This document shows positions 45,753 to 57,237 of a stretch of 64,000 nucleotides of DNA, in pieces; the first letter of the stretch is position 1, and the number at the start of each line of letters is the position of its first letter. The translations under genes were made by a program, and so were the position numbers. Under the pieces are notes generated by a model. It saw only the letters and a list, made by a program, of their open reading frames with translations. It had not been told where the DNA came from and searched no databases. Origin of the DNA: Edaphosphingomonas laterariae (lineage in GTDB: Bacteria; Pseudomonadota; Alphaproteobacteria; Sphingomonadales; Sphingomonadaceae); the NCBI RefSeq assembly GCF_900188165.1, contig NZ_FZOS01000009.1:94861-158860 (forward strand), read 5' to 3'.

Positions 45753-45788
45753 AAAAGCCCCGACCGCAGCGATGCGGCCGGGGCTTTT
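45753..45788. terminator. Intrinsic terminator after the PEP-CTERM protease
   Basis: AAAAGCCCCG...CCGCA and TGCGG...CCGGGGCTTTT pair over about 15 bp with one bulge and a GCGA loop (45753-45788), and T and A tracts flank it. It is close to repeat copy C. Confidence 0.88.
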
Positions 45789-45791
45789 CGG

Positions 45792-45895
45792 TTAGAACGA
45801 TTCCAGGCCAAGCGGCATCATCCGCCGGCGCCGAAGCCGCGCCCTATCCCATCAATCGTGCGGTCGATCCGATGCAAGCAGATCGACCGCTCTAA
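45792..45895. repeat. Two-hairpin intergenic repeat, copy C (inverted)
   Basis: About 104 bases between the convergent PEP-CTERM protease and PQQ dehydrogenase genes, reading on the minus strand relative to copy A. One hairpin is the perfect 10-bp GCGGTCGATC (45860-45869) with GATCGACCGC (45881-45890). The other has an outer stem ACGATT (45797-45802) with AATCGT (45854-45859), enclosing GCGG/CCGC around a CATCAT loop. The ends are TTAGAAC and GCTCTAA. Confidence 0.82.
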
Positions 45896-45909
45896 GTGTC
45901 AGGCGCCCC

Positions 45910-47865
45910 TTATTTGTCGTCGAGCGCGAAGGTGACGAGCGCATCGCCGATCGTGGTGCCGAGATATTTGTGCCCGCCGGCCGCGATGGTGACATATTGC
46001 TTGCCATCCTTCTTGAGCCGGTAGGTGACGGGCGTCGCCTGGCCGCCCGCCGGCAGCCGCCCCTTCCACAGTTCGCGCCCGGTGCGGATATCGAACGCGC
46101 GCAGGAAATTGTCGGTCGTGGCGCCGATGAACACCACGCCGGACGCGGTGACGATCGCGCCGCCCATATTGGGCACGCCGAGATCCATCCACATCGGCCA
46201 GGGCGCGAGATCGCGCGTCGAGCCGAGCGGCACTTCCCACAGCTTCTTCGCCGATTTGAGATCGATGGCGACCAGGGTGCCCCATGGCGGCTTCACGCAC
46301 GGCGCGCCGAAGGGCGACAGCATCGGGTTCATCGTATTGCCATAAGGCGCGCCGAAGCTGGGCAGCAGCCGTTCGCCCCGCGCGAGCATGGCATCGGTTT
46401 CCTTGCGCGGCACCATCTTCACGATCGCCGGCACCTGGGTGGTGTTGACGACGAGGATCTGGTTGACCGGATCGATCGCGAGGCCGCCCCAATTGTTCAC
46501 GCCCATGAAGCTGGGGAAGAAGATCGTCCCGCGCGTCGACGGCGGGGTGAACACGCCCTGCCAGTTGGCGCTATCGAACAAGGCGCGGCACTTGGCCTTG
46601 TCCCACGGCGTGAAGCCCCACATGTCGTCGCGGGTGAGTTCACGCCGCACGTTGAGCGCAGCGTCCTTGGGGAAAGGCTGGGTCGGCGACAGCTTTTCGC
46701 CGGGCAGCGCGCCTTCCTGCGGCACCGGCCGTTCCTCGACCCCGAACAAAGGTTCGCCGGTTTCACGGTTGAGGATGAAGATATGGCCCTGCTTGGTCGC
46801 CTGCGCGAGCGCGGGGATCGACTGCCCGTCGCGCTTGAGATCGAACAGCAGCGGCTGGGCCGGGACGTCATAATCCCACACGTCATGGTGCACCGTCTGG
46901 AAGCGCCAGCGCGGTGCCCCCGTGCGCGCGTCGAGCGCCACGACCGACGAGGACCAGTAATCACGGCCGCCGCGATCGATACCGATATGATCGGGCCCGG
47001 CATTGCCGGTCGGCACGAAGACGAGGTTGCGCGCGGGATCGGCGGCAAGCGGCGCCCAGCTGTTCGCGGTCGCGCGGACATAGGGTTCGCCCGGCGGTGC
47101 ATCGGCCGCGTCGGTCACGCCCGGCGGCAGGGGGTTCCACGCCCAGGCGAGCTTGCCCGAATGGACGTCGAAGGCGCGGATCACGCCGGCCGGAACGTCG
47201 GTCCGCATATTATCCGGCACGCGGCCGCCCAGGATGATCTTGCCGTCGACCACCACGGGGGGCGAGGAGATCGCATAATCGCCGGGTTTCACCGGCCCCA
47301 GCCCCTGCGTCAGATCGAGCACGCCCTTGTCGCCGAAGCTCTGGCAAGGCTTGCCGGTTTCGGCGTCGAGCGCGCGCAGGCGCCCGTCAAGGCTGCCGAC
47401 GAGGATGCGCGCCGCGCATTCCGGGCTCGCGGGCTGCGGCGCGGGATCGCGATAATAGGTCACGCCGCGGCAGTTGATCAGATAGGCGTTGGTGGGATCG
47501 GCCTTATGCTCGTTGGCCCACAGCTCCTTGCCGGTTTCCGGATCGACCGCGGCGACCTTGCCGAGACCCGAGCAGACGAACATCTTGCCGTCGGCGACGA
47601 TCGGCGTCGCCTCGAACGTCGGCGAGACGCCTTCGGGCACGTCGAGCATGCCGATATGATAGGTCCAGGCGGGCTTGAGCGCGCCGACATTGGCCGGCGT
47701 GATCTGCGTCGCCGGCGAATAATGGCTGGCGTCGCCATCGCCGCCATAAAAGCGCCAATCGGCCAGCGGCCCCGAATGATCGATCGGGCCGGCCGATGGG
47801 CCGCACCCCGCAAGCAGCAAGACGCCGCCCCACATTGCCATCTTGCTGGCGCCACGCATTCCCAA
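45910..47865 (-). CDS. PQQ-dependent dehydrogenase, lipid-anchored
   Basis: A 651-residue quinoprotein with the eight-bladed propeller of PQQ alcohol/glucose dehydrogenases. It opens ADWRFYGGDGDASHYSPATQ, with blades seen in AVDPETGKELWANE, ALDAETGKPCQSFG and AIDLKSAKKLWEVPLGSTRD (in part). TVHHDVWDYDVPAQPLLFDL is the active-site block of the membrane glucose dehydrogenase group. It lacks the five N-terminal helices of Gcd; instead it has a signal peptide with lipobox LAGC (Cys21). No cytochrome c domain is fused, and no pqq synthesis genes are present. The substrate is probably a sugar or polyol, electrons passing to ubiquinone or a cytochrome; this is inference. Confidence 0.85.
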   Translation of the reverse strand: MGMRGASKMAMWGGVLLLAGCGPSAGPIDHSGPLADWRFYGGDGDASHYSPATQITPANVGALKPAWTYHIGMLDVPEGVSPTFEATPIVADGKMFVCSGLGKVAAVDPETGKELWANEHKADPTNAYLINCRGVTYYRDPAPQPASPECAARILVGSLDGRLRALDAETGKPCQSFGDKGVLDLTQGLGPVKPGDYAISSPPVVVDGKIILGGRVPDNMRTDVPAGVIRAFDVHSGKLAWAWNPLPPGVTDAADAPPGEPYVRATANSWAPLAADPARNLVFVPTGNAGPDHIGIDRGGRDYWSSSVVALDARTGAPRWRFQTVHHDVWDYDVPAQPLLFDLKRDGQSIPALAQATKQGHIFILNRETGEPLFGVEERPVPQEGALPGEKLSPTQPFPKDAALNVRRELTRDDMWGFTPWDKAKCRALFDSANWQGVFTPPSTRGTIFFPSFMGVNNWGGLAIDPVNQILVVNTTQVPAIVKMVPRKETDAMLARGERLLPSFGAPYGNTMNPMLSPFGAPCVKPPWGTLVAIDLKSAKKLWEVPLGSTRDLAPWPMWMDLGVPNMGGAIVTASGVVFIGATTDNFLRAFDIRTGRELWKGRLPAGGQATPVTYRLKKDGKQYVTIAAGGHKYLGTTIGDALVTFALDDK

Positions 47866-48003
47866 ACCCCTCCACTATTTTCTTGGCGACAGTCCATCGA
47901 CCATCGGCAAGGTCTTGTGCAACAGGGAAAGCGTGCGGCGATCGGGCCGAATGCGCCGGTCCGGCCAAACCGCCCCGGCGCGCAGCCGGGGCGGGGGCGC
48001 AAA

Positions 48004-49320
48004 TCAGATGCTTTTCAGCGCCTGTTCCATATCGGCCAGCAGATCATCGGCATCTTCCACCCCGATCGAGATGCGGACGAGATTGTCGGTGATGCCGAGC
48101 GCGAGCTTGCGATCATCAGGCACCGAGAGATGCGTCATCGCGGCCGGCGCGCTGGCCAGCGTTTCGGTGCCGCCGAGGCTGACGGCGAGCTTGGCGATCC
48201 TGAGCGCATCGAGGAAAGCGAAACTCTCGCGCTCGCCCCCCTTCAGATAGAGCGAGAAGGTGGAGCCGGCGCCGGTGCAGTGGCGGCGATAGATATCGGC
48301 CTGGCTGGATCCGGGCTCAAGAAAGCCGAGATAGCCGACCCGCTCGACCTTGGGGTGATCGCGGAGGTAGGCGCAGACCCGCGCGGCATTTTCGCCCGCG
48401 CGGCTCATCCGTAGCTCGAGCGTTTCGAGGCTGCGCAGCAGCATCCACGCCGAATGCGGATCGACGATCGTGCCGATCGTGTTGCGCATCGCGCGGATCT
48501 GGCCGATCACCGCCTTCGACCCGACCGCGCCGCCCGCCACCAGATCGCTATGCCCGCCGGCATATTTGGTGAGCGAATAGAGCACCAGATCGGCACCATG
48601 GTGGAGCGGCTTCTGCCAGAGCGGACCGAGAAAGGTGTTGTCGATCGCGATCGGCGGCACATGGCCACCGCTGGCGAACAGCGCATCGCGCGAGGCGCGG
48701 ACGGCTTCGATATCGACCAGCTGGTTGGTCGGGTTGGCCGGGCTTTCGAGATAGATGAGCGCGACCCGCCCCAGTCCCTGCGCGCGGGCCAGCACGGCGT
48801 GGATCTCATCCCGGCTGGCACCCGCCGGAAAATCGAGCCACTGGACGCCGAAGCGACCGAGGATCTTGCCGATCAGCGTTTCGGTGGCGGCGTAAAGCGG
48901 CGCGGAATGGACGATGACGTCACCCGGCTGGACCATCGCCAGCAGGACCGTGGCGATCGCCGCCATGCCCGAGGAGAAGGTGAGCGCGTCTTCGGCATCT
49001 TCCCAGACGCCCAATCGATCTTCCAATATCTCCTGATTGGGGCCGTTGAAGCGCGAATAGACGAGGCCCTCGGCCCCGCCGGGGCGCTTGCCGGTGACGC
49101 CTTCGAAATGGCGCTTGCCGGCGGCGGCATTTTCGAAAACGAAGGTGGAGGTGAGGAAGATCGGCGGCTTGAGCGCGCCTTCGGACAGCATCGGATCATA
49201 GCCATGCCCCATCATCAGCGTGGCAGGCTTGAGCCGCCGGCCGTTGAGTTCGACGGCATCGGCCTTGGGCCGGCGGCGGGAGGAGACGCCGCTGAGATCG
49301 GCTTCGGTTTCGTCTTTCAT
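48004..49320 (-). CDS. Cystathionine gamma-synthase family PLP enzyme
   Basis: A 438-residue PLP-dependent enzyme of the Cys/Met metabolism family. Blocks include SEGALKPPIFLTSTFVFENA, VYSRFNGPNQEILEDRL, ALTFSSGMAAIATVLLAMV, YLESPANPTNQLVDIEAVR and the PLP-lysine motif YSLTKYAGGHSD. The N-terminal extension of about 40 residues is basic. It belongs to the gamma-synthase/methionine gamma-lyase-like group; exact activity cannot be assigned. It is a single gene upstream of the PQQ dehydrogenase with 138 bases between, so co-transcription is unclear. Confidence 0.85.
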   Translation of the reverse strand: MKDETEADLSGVSSRRRPKADAVELNGRRLKPATLMMGHGYDPMLSEGALKPPIFLTSTFVFENAAAGKRHFEGVTGKRPGGAEGLVYSRFNGPNQEILEDRLGVWEDAEDALTFSSGMAAIATVLLAMVQPGDVIVHSAPLYAATETLIGKILGRFGVQWLDFPAGASRDEIHAVLARAQGLGRVALIYLESPANPTNQLVDIEAVRASRDALFASGGHVPPIAIDNTFLGPLWQKPLHHGADLVLYSLTKYAGGHSDLVAGGAVGSKAVIGQIRAMRNTIGTIVDPHSAWMLLRSLETLELRMSRAGENAARVCAYLRDHPKVERVGYLGFLEPGSSQADIYRRHCTGAGSTFSLYLKGGERESFAFLDALRIAKLAVSLGGTETLASAPAAMTHLSVPDDRKLALGITDNLVRISIGVEDADDLLADMEQALKSI

Positions 49321-49404
49321 GGGCCATCCTGTATCGCTTGTCCCGCGAGGCCGCGGGTATCATGAGGCGAGCCTATCGCAGTCCCATGCGAAAGGGAGGG
49401 GAAA

Positions 49405-49767
49405 ATGCCGATCGCGATCGTATCGATCCCGGTGGCCGATCAGGACCGGGCCAAGGCCTTCTACACCGACGTCATGGGCTTCGCGGTGCCGCGCGACGAC
49501 CCGATGGGGCCGCAATCACGCTGGATCCAGCTGCAGCCGCCCGGCGGCGGCGCTTCGATCACGCTGGTCAACTGGTTCGACGCGATGCCGCCCGGCTGCC
49601 AGCAGGGCCTGATGCTGGGCGTGGCGGACGTGGACGCCGAACATGCCCGGCTGGCGAAGCTGGGCATGGTGGTGACGGCGATCAGCGCCGAGGCCTGGGG
49701 CCGTTACACGATGCTAAGCGACCCCGACGGCAATCGCTGGGTAGTGGCCACATTGAGCGCGGGGTGA
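49405..49767 (+). CDS. VOC (glyoxalase/bleomycin resistance) family protein
   Basis: A 120-residue vicinal-oxygen-chelate protein. It shows the paired beta-alpha-beta-beta-beta modules: IVSIPVADQDRAKAFYTDVM and GFAVPRDD, then GLMLGVADVDAEHARLAKLG and LSDPDGNRWVVATL. Metal ligands at the usual sites are partly missing (the N-terminal His is replaced), so it may bind rather than transform its ligand. GGGAGGGG precedes the ATG. It is the only plus-strand gene in a long minus-strand stretch. Confidence 0.82.
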   Translation: MPIAIVSIPVADQDRAKAFYTDVMGFAVPRDDPMGPQSRWIQLQPPGGGASITLVNWFDAMPPGCQQGLMLGVADVDAEHARLAKLGMVVTAISAEAWGRYTMLSDPDGNRWVVATLSAG

Positions 49768-49806
49768 CGGCGGGGCCGGCCATCCGGCCGCCCCGCCCGC
49801 CATCAA

Positions 49807-52134
49807 TCATTGGGTGGCGATCGCGATCTTCACCTGATGGGCGAGATCATCGAAACTGACGTCACTGATATCGACCAACACCCGCTTCAGCGTGCCGTTG
49901 AACTTTGCCGGGCTCTTATAGAGTTTCGACACCGGGGTGATCAGATCGCACCCGACATCGAAGCTTTCGCCGACGGTGAAACGCGCCCCGACCTGCTTTT
50001 CGAAGCGGCCTTCGCCGATCACCTTTTCGCCCATGCGCAAGATGGCCTTGCCGCCGGTGGCGAATTCGCCTTCCTTGTCGCATTCGATCCGCACCGATAG
50101 CACATGATCGCCGGCGGGAATCTTCTCCTTCGATTCCACGCGATAACGTTCGGTGTTGAACCAATTATGTTCCCAATAGAGCTTCCCGTCCTTCATGAAG
50201 AGGCTGTAGCCGCCGGCCTCCCCACCGCAGCAGGCGAGCACGCCGTCGCCGCCATCCTTGGGTATCACCACTTCGGCCGCGATCGTGTGATCGATATTCT
50301 TGGTCGCGGGTGACGCGGCTTCGGGAATGCGCGTGGTGCCCGGCAGGAAGATGAACTGCGTCTTGCCGCGCAGGTAGCTGGGCTTCAGATTCACGTCGGC
50401 GCGTTCGACGAAGCGATCGTCGAGCGGGAGCACATTATATTTGGCCGCTTCCGCCCAGAACATATCCTGCAGCTCGCGCAGTTTGGCCGGCTCTTTCTTC
50501 GCCAGGTCGTTCGCCTGGCTGAAATCCTCTTCGATATTGTAGAGTTCCCAGGTGTCATTGTCGAAATCGGGCGCGGAACCCGATGTCTGCCAGGGCAGCT
50601 TGCCGTGCCGCGCCCCGGCCACCCAGCCATTGTGGTAGAGCGCCCGGTTGCCGAACATTTCGAAATATTGGGTGGTGCGCGTCGACGGCGCCTTCGCGTC
50701 ATCCCAGCTATAGGCCATGCTGACGCCTTCGATCGGCTTTTGCGGCACGCCGTTGACCTCGATCGGTTCGGTGACCCCCGCGGCTTCGAGCAGGGTTGGC
50801 ACGATATCGATCGCGTGGTGGAACTGGCTGCGCAGCCCACCCTTGTCCTTGATCCGCTTCGGCCAGCTCATCACCATGCCGTTGCGCGTGCCGCCGAAAT
50901 GCGAGGCGACCTGCTTGCACCATTGGAAGGGCGAGGAACCGGCCCAGCACCACGGCACCGGATAATGGTTTTCATGCTGGGTGCTGCCGATCTCGTCGAT
51001 GATCTTGAGCATTGCCTGGACGTCGTCAGGATAGCCGTGCTGCGACTTCATGTTGTTGACGGTGCCCGTCAGCGTGCCTTCCGCGCTGGGGCCGTTATCG
51101 CCGACGACATAGATGATCAGCGTGTCATCGCGCAGGCCCATGGTTTCGATCGCGTCGACAAGCCGGCCGAGCTGATCGTCGACATGTTCGAGGAAGCCGG
51201 CGAACACCTCCTGCATGCGGGCGTAGAGCCGCTTTTCGTCGGCGCTGCACGAATCCCATGCCGGCATGGAATCGGGGCGCGGGGTAAGCTGGGTGCCCTT
51301 GGGCACGACGCCAAGCTTGATCTGCCGCGCGAGTGTCTCCTCGCGCACCTTGTCCCACCCCTGATCGAACTTGCCCTTGTAGCGATCGGCATATTCCTTG
51401 GGGCTGTGATGCGGGGCGTGGGCCGCGCCCGGCGCCCAGTAGCAGAAGAAGGGCTTGTCGGGCGCGCCGGCCTTCTGGCTGCTGATCCAGGCGATCGCCT
51501 TGTCCGCCATGGCGCTGCTGAGATGATAATTGTCATCCCCTTCGGGTTTCTCGATCGGCAGCGTGTTTTCGATCAGCGGCGGATCCCAATTGTTGGTTTC
51601 GCCACCCTGGAAACCATAGAAATATTCGAAGCCGTGGCCCGTCGGCCAGCGATCGAACGGGCCCGCCGGGCTGGTTTCGAAATCGGGGGTGTTGTGCCAT
51701 TTGCCGAAGGCGGCGGTGTTGTAATTGTTCATCCTCAGCGTCTGGGCGACGCAGACCGCATTTTCGGGCCAGCGCCCGTCATAGCCGGGAAAGCCGGTCG
51801 CCAGTTCCATGATGATGCCGGTGTGCATCGAATGATGGTTGCGCCCCGACAGGATCGCCGCGCGCGTGGGCGAACAGAGCGCCGTGGTGTGGAAGCGGTT
51901 GTAGCGCAGGCCTTCGCCCGCCAGCTTTTCGAGCGTCGGCGTGTTGACCGGCCCGCCAAAGGTGCTGGCATGGCCGAAGCCGACATCGTCGAGCAGCACC
52001 AGCAGGATGTTGGGGGCGCCATCGGGTGCGCGGGGCACGCCGGGAATAACGGCTTCCGAATCGGTGTAGGTTCGTCCGATCCGGCCGGAAAAATGGGTGT
52101 CGGTCTGCGGATAAGGCAGGATGGTGTTGGTCAC
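49807..52134 (-). CDS. Arylsulfatase-type sulfatase
   Basis: A 775-residue sulfatase. The N-terminal metal block PNILLVLLDDVGFGHASTFG is followed by the signature CSPTRAAILSGR, where Cys87 would become formylglycine. The second metal site is in YVVGDNGPSAEGTL. A long C-terminal extension beyond 550 forms a beta-rich domain. There is no signal peptide, so the enzyme is probably cytoplasmic and acts on imported sulfate esters. The start is GTG with GGAG eight bases upstream. It is 98 bases downstream of the hydratase/dehydrogenase gene on the same strand and is likely the last gene of that operon. The substrate is unknown. Confidence 0.9.
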   Translation of the reverse strand: MTNTILPYPQTDTHFSGRIGRTYTDSEAVIPGVPRAPDGAPNILLVLLDDVGFGHASTFGGPVNTPTLEKLAGEGLRYNRFHTTALCSPTRAAILSGRNHHSMHTGIIMELATGFPGYDGRWPENAVCVAQTLRMNNYNTAAFGKWHNTPDFETSPAGPFDRWPTGHGFEYFYGFQGGETNNWDPPLIENTLPIEKPEGDDNYHLSSAMADKAIAWISSQKAGAPDKPFFCYWAPGAAHAPHHSPKEYADRYKGKFDQGWDKVREETLARQIKLGVVPKGTQLTPRPDSMPAWDSCSADEKRLYARMQEVFAGFLEHVDDQLGRLVDAIETMGLRDDTLIIYVVGDNGPSAEGTLTGTVNNMKSQHGYPDDVQAMLKIIDEIGSTQHENHYPVPWCWAGSSPFQWCKQVASHFGGTRNGMVMSWPKRIKDKGGLRSQFHHAIDIVPTLLEAAGVTEPIEVNGVPQKPIEGVSMAYSWDDAKAPSTRTTQYFEMFGNRALYHNGWVAGARHGKLPWQTSGSAPDFDNDTWELYNIEEDFSQANDLAKKEPAKLRELQDMFWAEAAKYNVLPLDDRFVERADVNLKPSYLRGKTQFIFLPGTTRIPEAASPATKNIDHTIAAEVVIPKDGGDGVLACCGGEAGGYSLFMKDGKLYWEHNWFNTERYRVESKEKIPAGDHVLSVRIECDKEGEFATGGKAILRMGEKVIGEGRFEKQVGARFTVGESFDVGCDLITPVSKLYKSPAKFNGTLKRVLVDISDVSFDDLAHQVKIAIATQ

Positions 52135-52232
52135 GGCTGAATCTCCGACGGCATGGAACGTCGGGAACCAGTCTCACAGCCGATGGCCGGACCTGCCATC
52201 GGGGTAAACCCGGATGGCAGGCCGAATCTGGA

Positions 52233-54275
52233 TCAGTTGAACGTCTCGCCCTTTTCGGCCTTGGCGACGAGCAGCGGCGAGAGAGTGAAATCGGGGCCAA
52301 GCCGATCCTGCTGGCGCTTCAGCCCGTCGACGATCGTGCGCGCGCCGACGAGATCGGCCCAGAACATCGGGCCGCCGCGATAGACCGGCCAGCCATAGCC
52401 GAACACCCAGACGACATCGATGTCGGACGCGCGCTGAGCCTTGCCTTCTTCCAGGATCTTCGCGCCTTCGTTGACCATAGTGTAGAGGCAGCGTTCGCGG
52501 ATCTCCTCGTCCGAAATGGCGCGCTGGGCAATGCCCTTGGCAGCGGCGAATTCGGCGATGATCCTTTCGGCCACCGGCGATGGCGTGCGGTTGCGCTTCT
52601 CGTCATAATCATAGAAGCCGCCGCCGGTTTTCTGGCCGAGCCGACCTTCGGCGCAGAGCGCGTCGCGCACGCTTTCGCGCCGGGTGGGATCGCGATGCCA
52701 GCCGATATCAAGCCCGGCGAGATCGGCGAGCTGGAACGGCCCCATCGGGAAACCGAAATCGAGGAAGACGCGATCGACGTCGGCGGGCTTGGCGCCTTCG
52801 AGGATGAGCTGGCCGGCCTGATCCTGTCGGGGCTTGAGCATGCGGTTGCCGATGAAGCCGTGGCAGACGCCGGCGACCACCGCGATCTTCCGGATCTGCT
52901 TGGCGAGCGCCATGGCGGTGGCGAGCACGCTGTCCGACGTCTTCGCGCCGCGCACCACTTCCAGCAGCTTCATCACATTGGCGGGCGAGAAGAAATGGAG
53001 GCCGACAACCGATTCCGGCCGCGAGGTGACCGCCGCGATCTCGTCGACATCGAGATAGGAGGTGTTGGTGGCGAGGATCGCGCCGGGCTTGGCGATCTTG
53101 TCGAGCCGGGTGAAGACCTCTTTCTTCACGTCCATATTCTCGAACACCGCCTCGATCACCAGATCGACCTGGCCGAGATCGGCATAATCGAGCGTGGGCT
53201 TGAGCAGGCCTGTCGCCTGCTTCGCCTGATCCTCGGTCATCCGGCCGCTCTTGACGTTGCCGGCATAGTTGCGGCCGATCGTCGCGACGCCGCGATCGAG
53301 CGCCTCCTGCTGCATTTCGAGGATGGTGACGGGGATGCCGATCGACAGGAAGTTCATCGCGATGCCGCCGCCCATCGTGCCCGCGCCGATGATGCCGACC
53401 GACTTGACCGGGATGAGCGGCGTGCCGGGGGCGAGCCCGTCGATCTTGGCGGCGGCGCGCTCGGCGAAGAAGATGTGGCGCTGCGCCTTGGACTGATCCG
53501 ACGCCATGAGCTGGCGGATCAGCTTGCGTTCGACCTCCAGGCCTTGCGCGAAGGGCAGTTCGGCGGCGGCCTGGATCGCCTGGATGCAGGCTTCCGGCGC
53601 TTCGAAGCCCTTCATCTTGCGGGCATTGGCGGCGCGGAAGGCATCGAACACGCCCGGTTCGGCCACGGCCTGCTTTTCGCTGGTGCGCGGCAGCGGGCGC
53701 TTTTCGGCGATGTCGCGGGCGAAGGCGACTGCTTCGGCGGCGAGGCTGTCTTCACCCGCCAGCCGATCGAGCAGGCCGATGTCGGAGGCCTTCTTCGCGC
53801 CGATCGGTGCGCCGCCGACGATCATTTCGAGCGCCGCGGCAACGCCGACGACGCGCGGCAGGCGCTGGGTGCCCCCGGCGCCGGGCAGGATGCCGAGCTT
53901 GACTTCGGGCAGGCCGAGCTTCGCCGAGGGCACGGCGATGCGATAATGGCAGGCGAGCGCGGTTTCGAGGCCACCGCCGAGCGCGGTGCCGTGAATCGCG
54001 GCGACGACCGGCTTGTCGAGCGCTTCGAGCCGTTCGAGCAGTTCGGGAAGCTGCGGATCCTTCATCGGCCCGCCAAATTCGGTGATGTCGGCGCCTGCAA
54101 AGAAGGTGCGGCCGTCGCAGCGGATGACCACCGCCTTGACCGCCGGATCGGCGGCGGCTTCGTCGAGCGCCTTGGCCAGCCCGTCGCGCACCGCAAAGCC
54201 GAGCGCGTTGACCGGCGGGTTGTTCGACACGACGACCAGCACGTCGCCGTCGCGATGGGTGGTGATGACGCTCAT
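52233..54275 (-). CDS. Fused enoyl-CoA hydratase / 3-hydroxyacyl-CoA dehydrogenase
   Basis: A 680-residue bifunctional beta-oxidation enzyme. The N-terminal crotonase half has [20 protein letters not shown] and [20 protein letters not shown]. The NAD-binding half starts [19 protein letters not shown] (about residue 295) and has [19 protein letters not shown] with the catalytic His. Two C-terminal HAD domains follow ([10 protein letters not shown], then [17 protein letters not shown]). The order matches FadJ/peroxisomal-type enzymes rather than the longer FadB. AGGAG precedes the ATG. It is 21 bases after an SDR gene in an acyl-CoA operon. Confidence 0.93.
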   Translation of the reverse strand: MSVITTHRDGDVLVVVSNNPPVNALGFAVRDGLAKALDEAAADPAVKAVVIRCDGRTFFAGADITEFGGPMKDPQLPELLERLEALDKPVVAAIHGTALGGGLETALACHYRIAVPSAKLGLPEVKLGILPGAGGTQRLPRVVGVAAALEMIVGGAPIGAKKASDIGLLDRLAGEDSLAAEAVAFARDIAEKRPLPRTSEKQAVAEPGVFDAFRAANARKMKGFEAPEACIQAIQAAAELPFAQGLEVERKLIRQLMASDQSKAQRHIFFAERAAAKIDGLAPGTPLIPVKSVGIIGAGTMGGGIAMNFLSIGIPVTILEMQQEALDRGVATIGRNYAGNVKSGRMTEDQAKQATGLLKPTLDYADLGQVDLVIEAVFENMDVKKEVFTRLDKIAKPGAILATNTSYLDVDEIAAVTSRPESVVGLHFFSPANVMKLLEVVRGAKTSDSVLATAMALAKQIRKIAVVAGVCHGFIGNRMLKPRQDQAGQLILEGAKPADVDRVFLDFGFPMGPFQLADLAGLDIGWHRDPTRRESVRDALCAEGRLGQKTGGGFYDYDEKRNRTPSPVAERIIAEFAAAKGIAQRAISDEEIRERCLYTMVNEGAKILEEGKAQRASDIDVVWVFGYGWPVYRGGPMFWADLVGARTIVDGLKRQQDRLGPDFTLSPLLVAKAEKGETFN

Positions 54276-54296
54276 CTACAATCTCCTGAAAGGCAA

Positions 54297-55123
<827 letters not shown>

Positions 55124-55127
<4 letters not shown>

Positions 55128-55897
55128 AGGCCGACGCCGATGGTGGAGCCGCCATCGACGACCATCGCCTGCCCGGTCATGAAGCTGGAGGCATCGGACG
55201 CGAGATAGACGGCGGCGCCGGCGATTTCGTGCGGTTCGCCGATGCGGGCGAGCGGCGTGCCGCGCGTCACCGCCTTCAGCGTTTCGGGATTTTCCCAGAG
55301 CGCGCGGGCGAAATCGGTGCGGACGAGGCCCGGCGCGATGCAGTTGACGCGAACATTATCCCCGCCGAATTCCGCCGCAAGATTGCGGGCAAGCTGGAAA
55401 TCGGCCGCCTTGGAGACGTTGTAGGCGCCGATCGTCGTCGATGACGTCAAGCCGCCGATCGACGAGACGATGATGATCGAGCCCGATTTGCGCGCCCGCA
55501 TTTCCGGCGCGACCATCGAGATCAGCCAATGGTTGGCGAGGACATTATTGTCGAAGATCTTGCGGAACTGTTCGTCGCTGATCCCGTCCATCGGGCCATA
55601 ATAAGGGTTGGACGCGGCGTTGCAGACCAGCACGTCGATCCGGCCGAGCGCCGCGCGGCTTTCATCGACCAGCGCCTGAAGCGCGTCCTTCGACGAGATG
55701 CTGGCGGCGATGGCGATCGCGGCCCCCGGGTGCCGGGCGTTGATTTCGGCGGCCACCGCATCGCAGGCATCCTGCTTGCGGCTGGAAATGACGACCCTGG
55801 CCCCCTGATCGGCCATGGCTTCGGCGATCGCGCGGCCGATGCCCCGCGACGAGCCCGTGATGACGCCGACTTTTCCGGTAAGATCGAACAGGGACAT
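55124..55897 (-). CDS. SDR family oxidoreductase
   Basis: A 257-residue classical SDR. It has [20 protein letters not shown] (residues 14-33), [15 protein letters not shown] in place of the usual NAG loop, and the catalytic [19 protein letters not shown] (Tyr and Lys). The VISSRKQ after beta-2 suggests NADP use. The DHRS4-like [10 protein letters not shown] loop is shared with a group of carbonyl reductases. ATG 55897 has GGGGAGG upstream; a long upstream open frame is antisense noise. It follows the acyl-CoA dehydrogenase by 101 bases. Confidence 0.9.
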
Positions 55898-55998
55898 CAA
55901 TTTTCCTCCCCTTATCGTCGTGCCGGCCGCGACGGTGCGGCCACCCAGGCACCGCCGCATTCCCGGCCGCGTGCCGGGACGGCGGCGGCGCGGAAATG

Positions 55999-57237
55999 TC
56001 AGGCGCGATATTTGCCGAATTCGAGCCGGGCGATCGCGCGGTTGTGGACCTCGTCCGGCCCATCGGCGAGGCGGAGCGTACGGATCGTCGCATAATCGCG
56101 GGCCAGCCCGAAATCGGAGGTGACGCCACCGCCGCCATGCGCCTGGATGGCATCGTCGATCACCTTGAGCGCCATGCGCGGACCGGCGACCTTGATCATC
56201 GCGATTTCGGCCTGCGCCGCCTTGTTGCCGGCCTTGTCCATCATGTCCGCCGCCTTCAGGCAGAGCAGGCGCGTCATTTCGATATCGATCCGCGCCTCGG
56301 CGATGCGCTGTTCCCAGATCGACTGTTCGGCGATCGTCTTGCCGAAGGCGACACGGCTCATCAGCCGCCGCGCCATCTTGCCGATCGTTTCCTCGGCCAC
56401 GCCGATGGTGCGCATGCAATGGTGGATGCGACCCGGCCCGAGCCGGCCCTGCGCGATTTCGAACCCGCGACCTTCGCCGAGCAACATGTTTTCGGCCGGC
56501 ACGCGGACATTGTTGAGGATCACTTCGGCATGGCCGTGCGGCGCATCGTCATAACCGAAGACCGGCAGCATGCGGACGACATCGATCCCCGGCGCGTCCA
56601 TCGGCACGAGGATCATCGACTGCTGGGCATGGCGCGCGGCGCCCGGGTCGGTCTTGCCCATCACGATGTTGATCTTGCAGCGCGGATCGCCCACCCCGCT
56701 CGACCACCATTTACGGCCGTTGACGACATAATGATCGCCGTCGCGTTCGATCCGTGTCTCGATATTGGTGGCGTCGGATGAGGCCACGCCCGGCTCCGTC
56801 ATCAAAAAGGCCGAGCGGATTTCGCCCTGCATCAGCGGCTTGAGCCAGCGATCCTTCTGCGCGCGGGTGCCATAGCGGTGGAGCACCTCCATATTTCCGG
56901 TATCGGGCGCCGAGCAGTTCATCGCTTCGGACGCCCAATAGACGCGGCCCATCTCCTCCGCGCAGAGCGCATATTCGAGATTGGTGAGCCCCGGCCCTTC
57001 GAATTCGAAGCTGTCGTCGACATGCGACTGCCCCGAATGCGGCGGCATGAACAGATTCCACAGCCCGGCTTCCTTGGCCTTGAGCTTGGCCTCCTCGATC
57101 ACCGGCAGAACCTTCCAGCGTTCGCCGGTTTCGAGCTGTTCGTGATATTCGGGATCGCGCGGGCGGACATGCGTCTCGACGAAATCGCGGACCCGATCGC
57201 GCCAATAGGTCTGGCGTTCGCTGAGGGTGAAATCCAT
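55999..57237 (-). CDS. Acyl-CoA dehydrogenase (ACAD10/11-like)
   Basis: A 412-residue flavoenzyme for the alpha-beta oxidation of a CoA thioester. The N-terminal helical domain has [20 protein letters not shown] (in part). FAD/substrate blocks are [20 protein letters not shown] (in part), [20 protein letters not shown] and [19 protein letters not shown]. The C-terminal [20 protein letters not shown] is typical of the ACAD10/11 subgroup. GGAGAGGAA precedes the ATG. It is the first gene of the acyl-CoA/sulfatase operon and is divergent from the cytochrome b gene. Confidence 0.92.
   Translation of the reverse strand: MDFTLSERQTYWRDRVRDFVETHVRPRDPEYHEQLETGERWKVLPVIEEAKLKAKEAGLWNLFMPPHSGQSHVDDSFEFEGPGLTNLEYALCAEEMGRVYWASEAMNCSAPDTGNMEVLHRYGTRAQKDRWLKPLMQGEIRSAFLMTEPGVASSDATNIETRIERDGDHYVVNGRKWWSSGVGDPRCKINIVMGKTDPGAARHAQQSMILVPMDAPGIDVVRMLPVFGYDDAPHGHAEVILNNVRVPAENMLLGEGRGFEIAQGRLGPGRIHHCMRTIGVAEETIGKMARRLMSRVAFGKTIAEQSIWEQRIAEARIDIEMTRLLCLKAADMMDKAGNKAAQAEIAMIKVAGPRMALKVIDDAIQAHGGGGVTSDFGLARDYATIRTLRLADGPDEVHNRAIARLEFGKYRA

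Noticed and set aside
45970..48414. An 814-codon plus-strand open frame opposite the PQQ dehydrogenase
   Set aside because: It is antisense to an intact gene and runs on into the next, with shadow-type composition.
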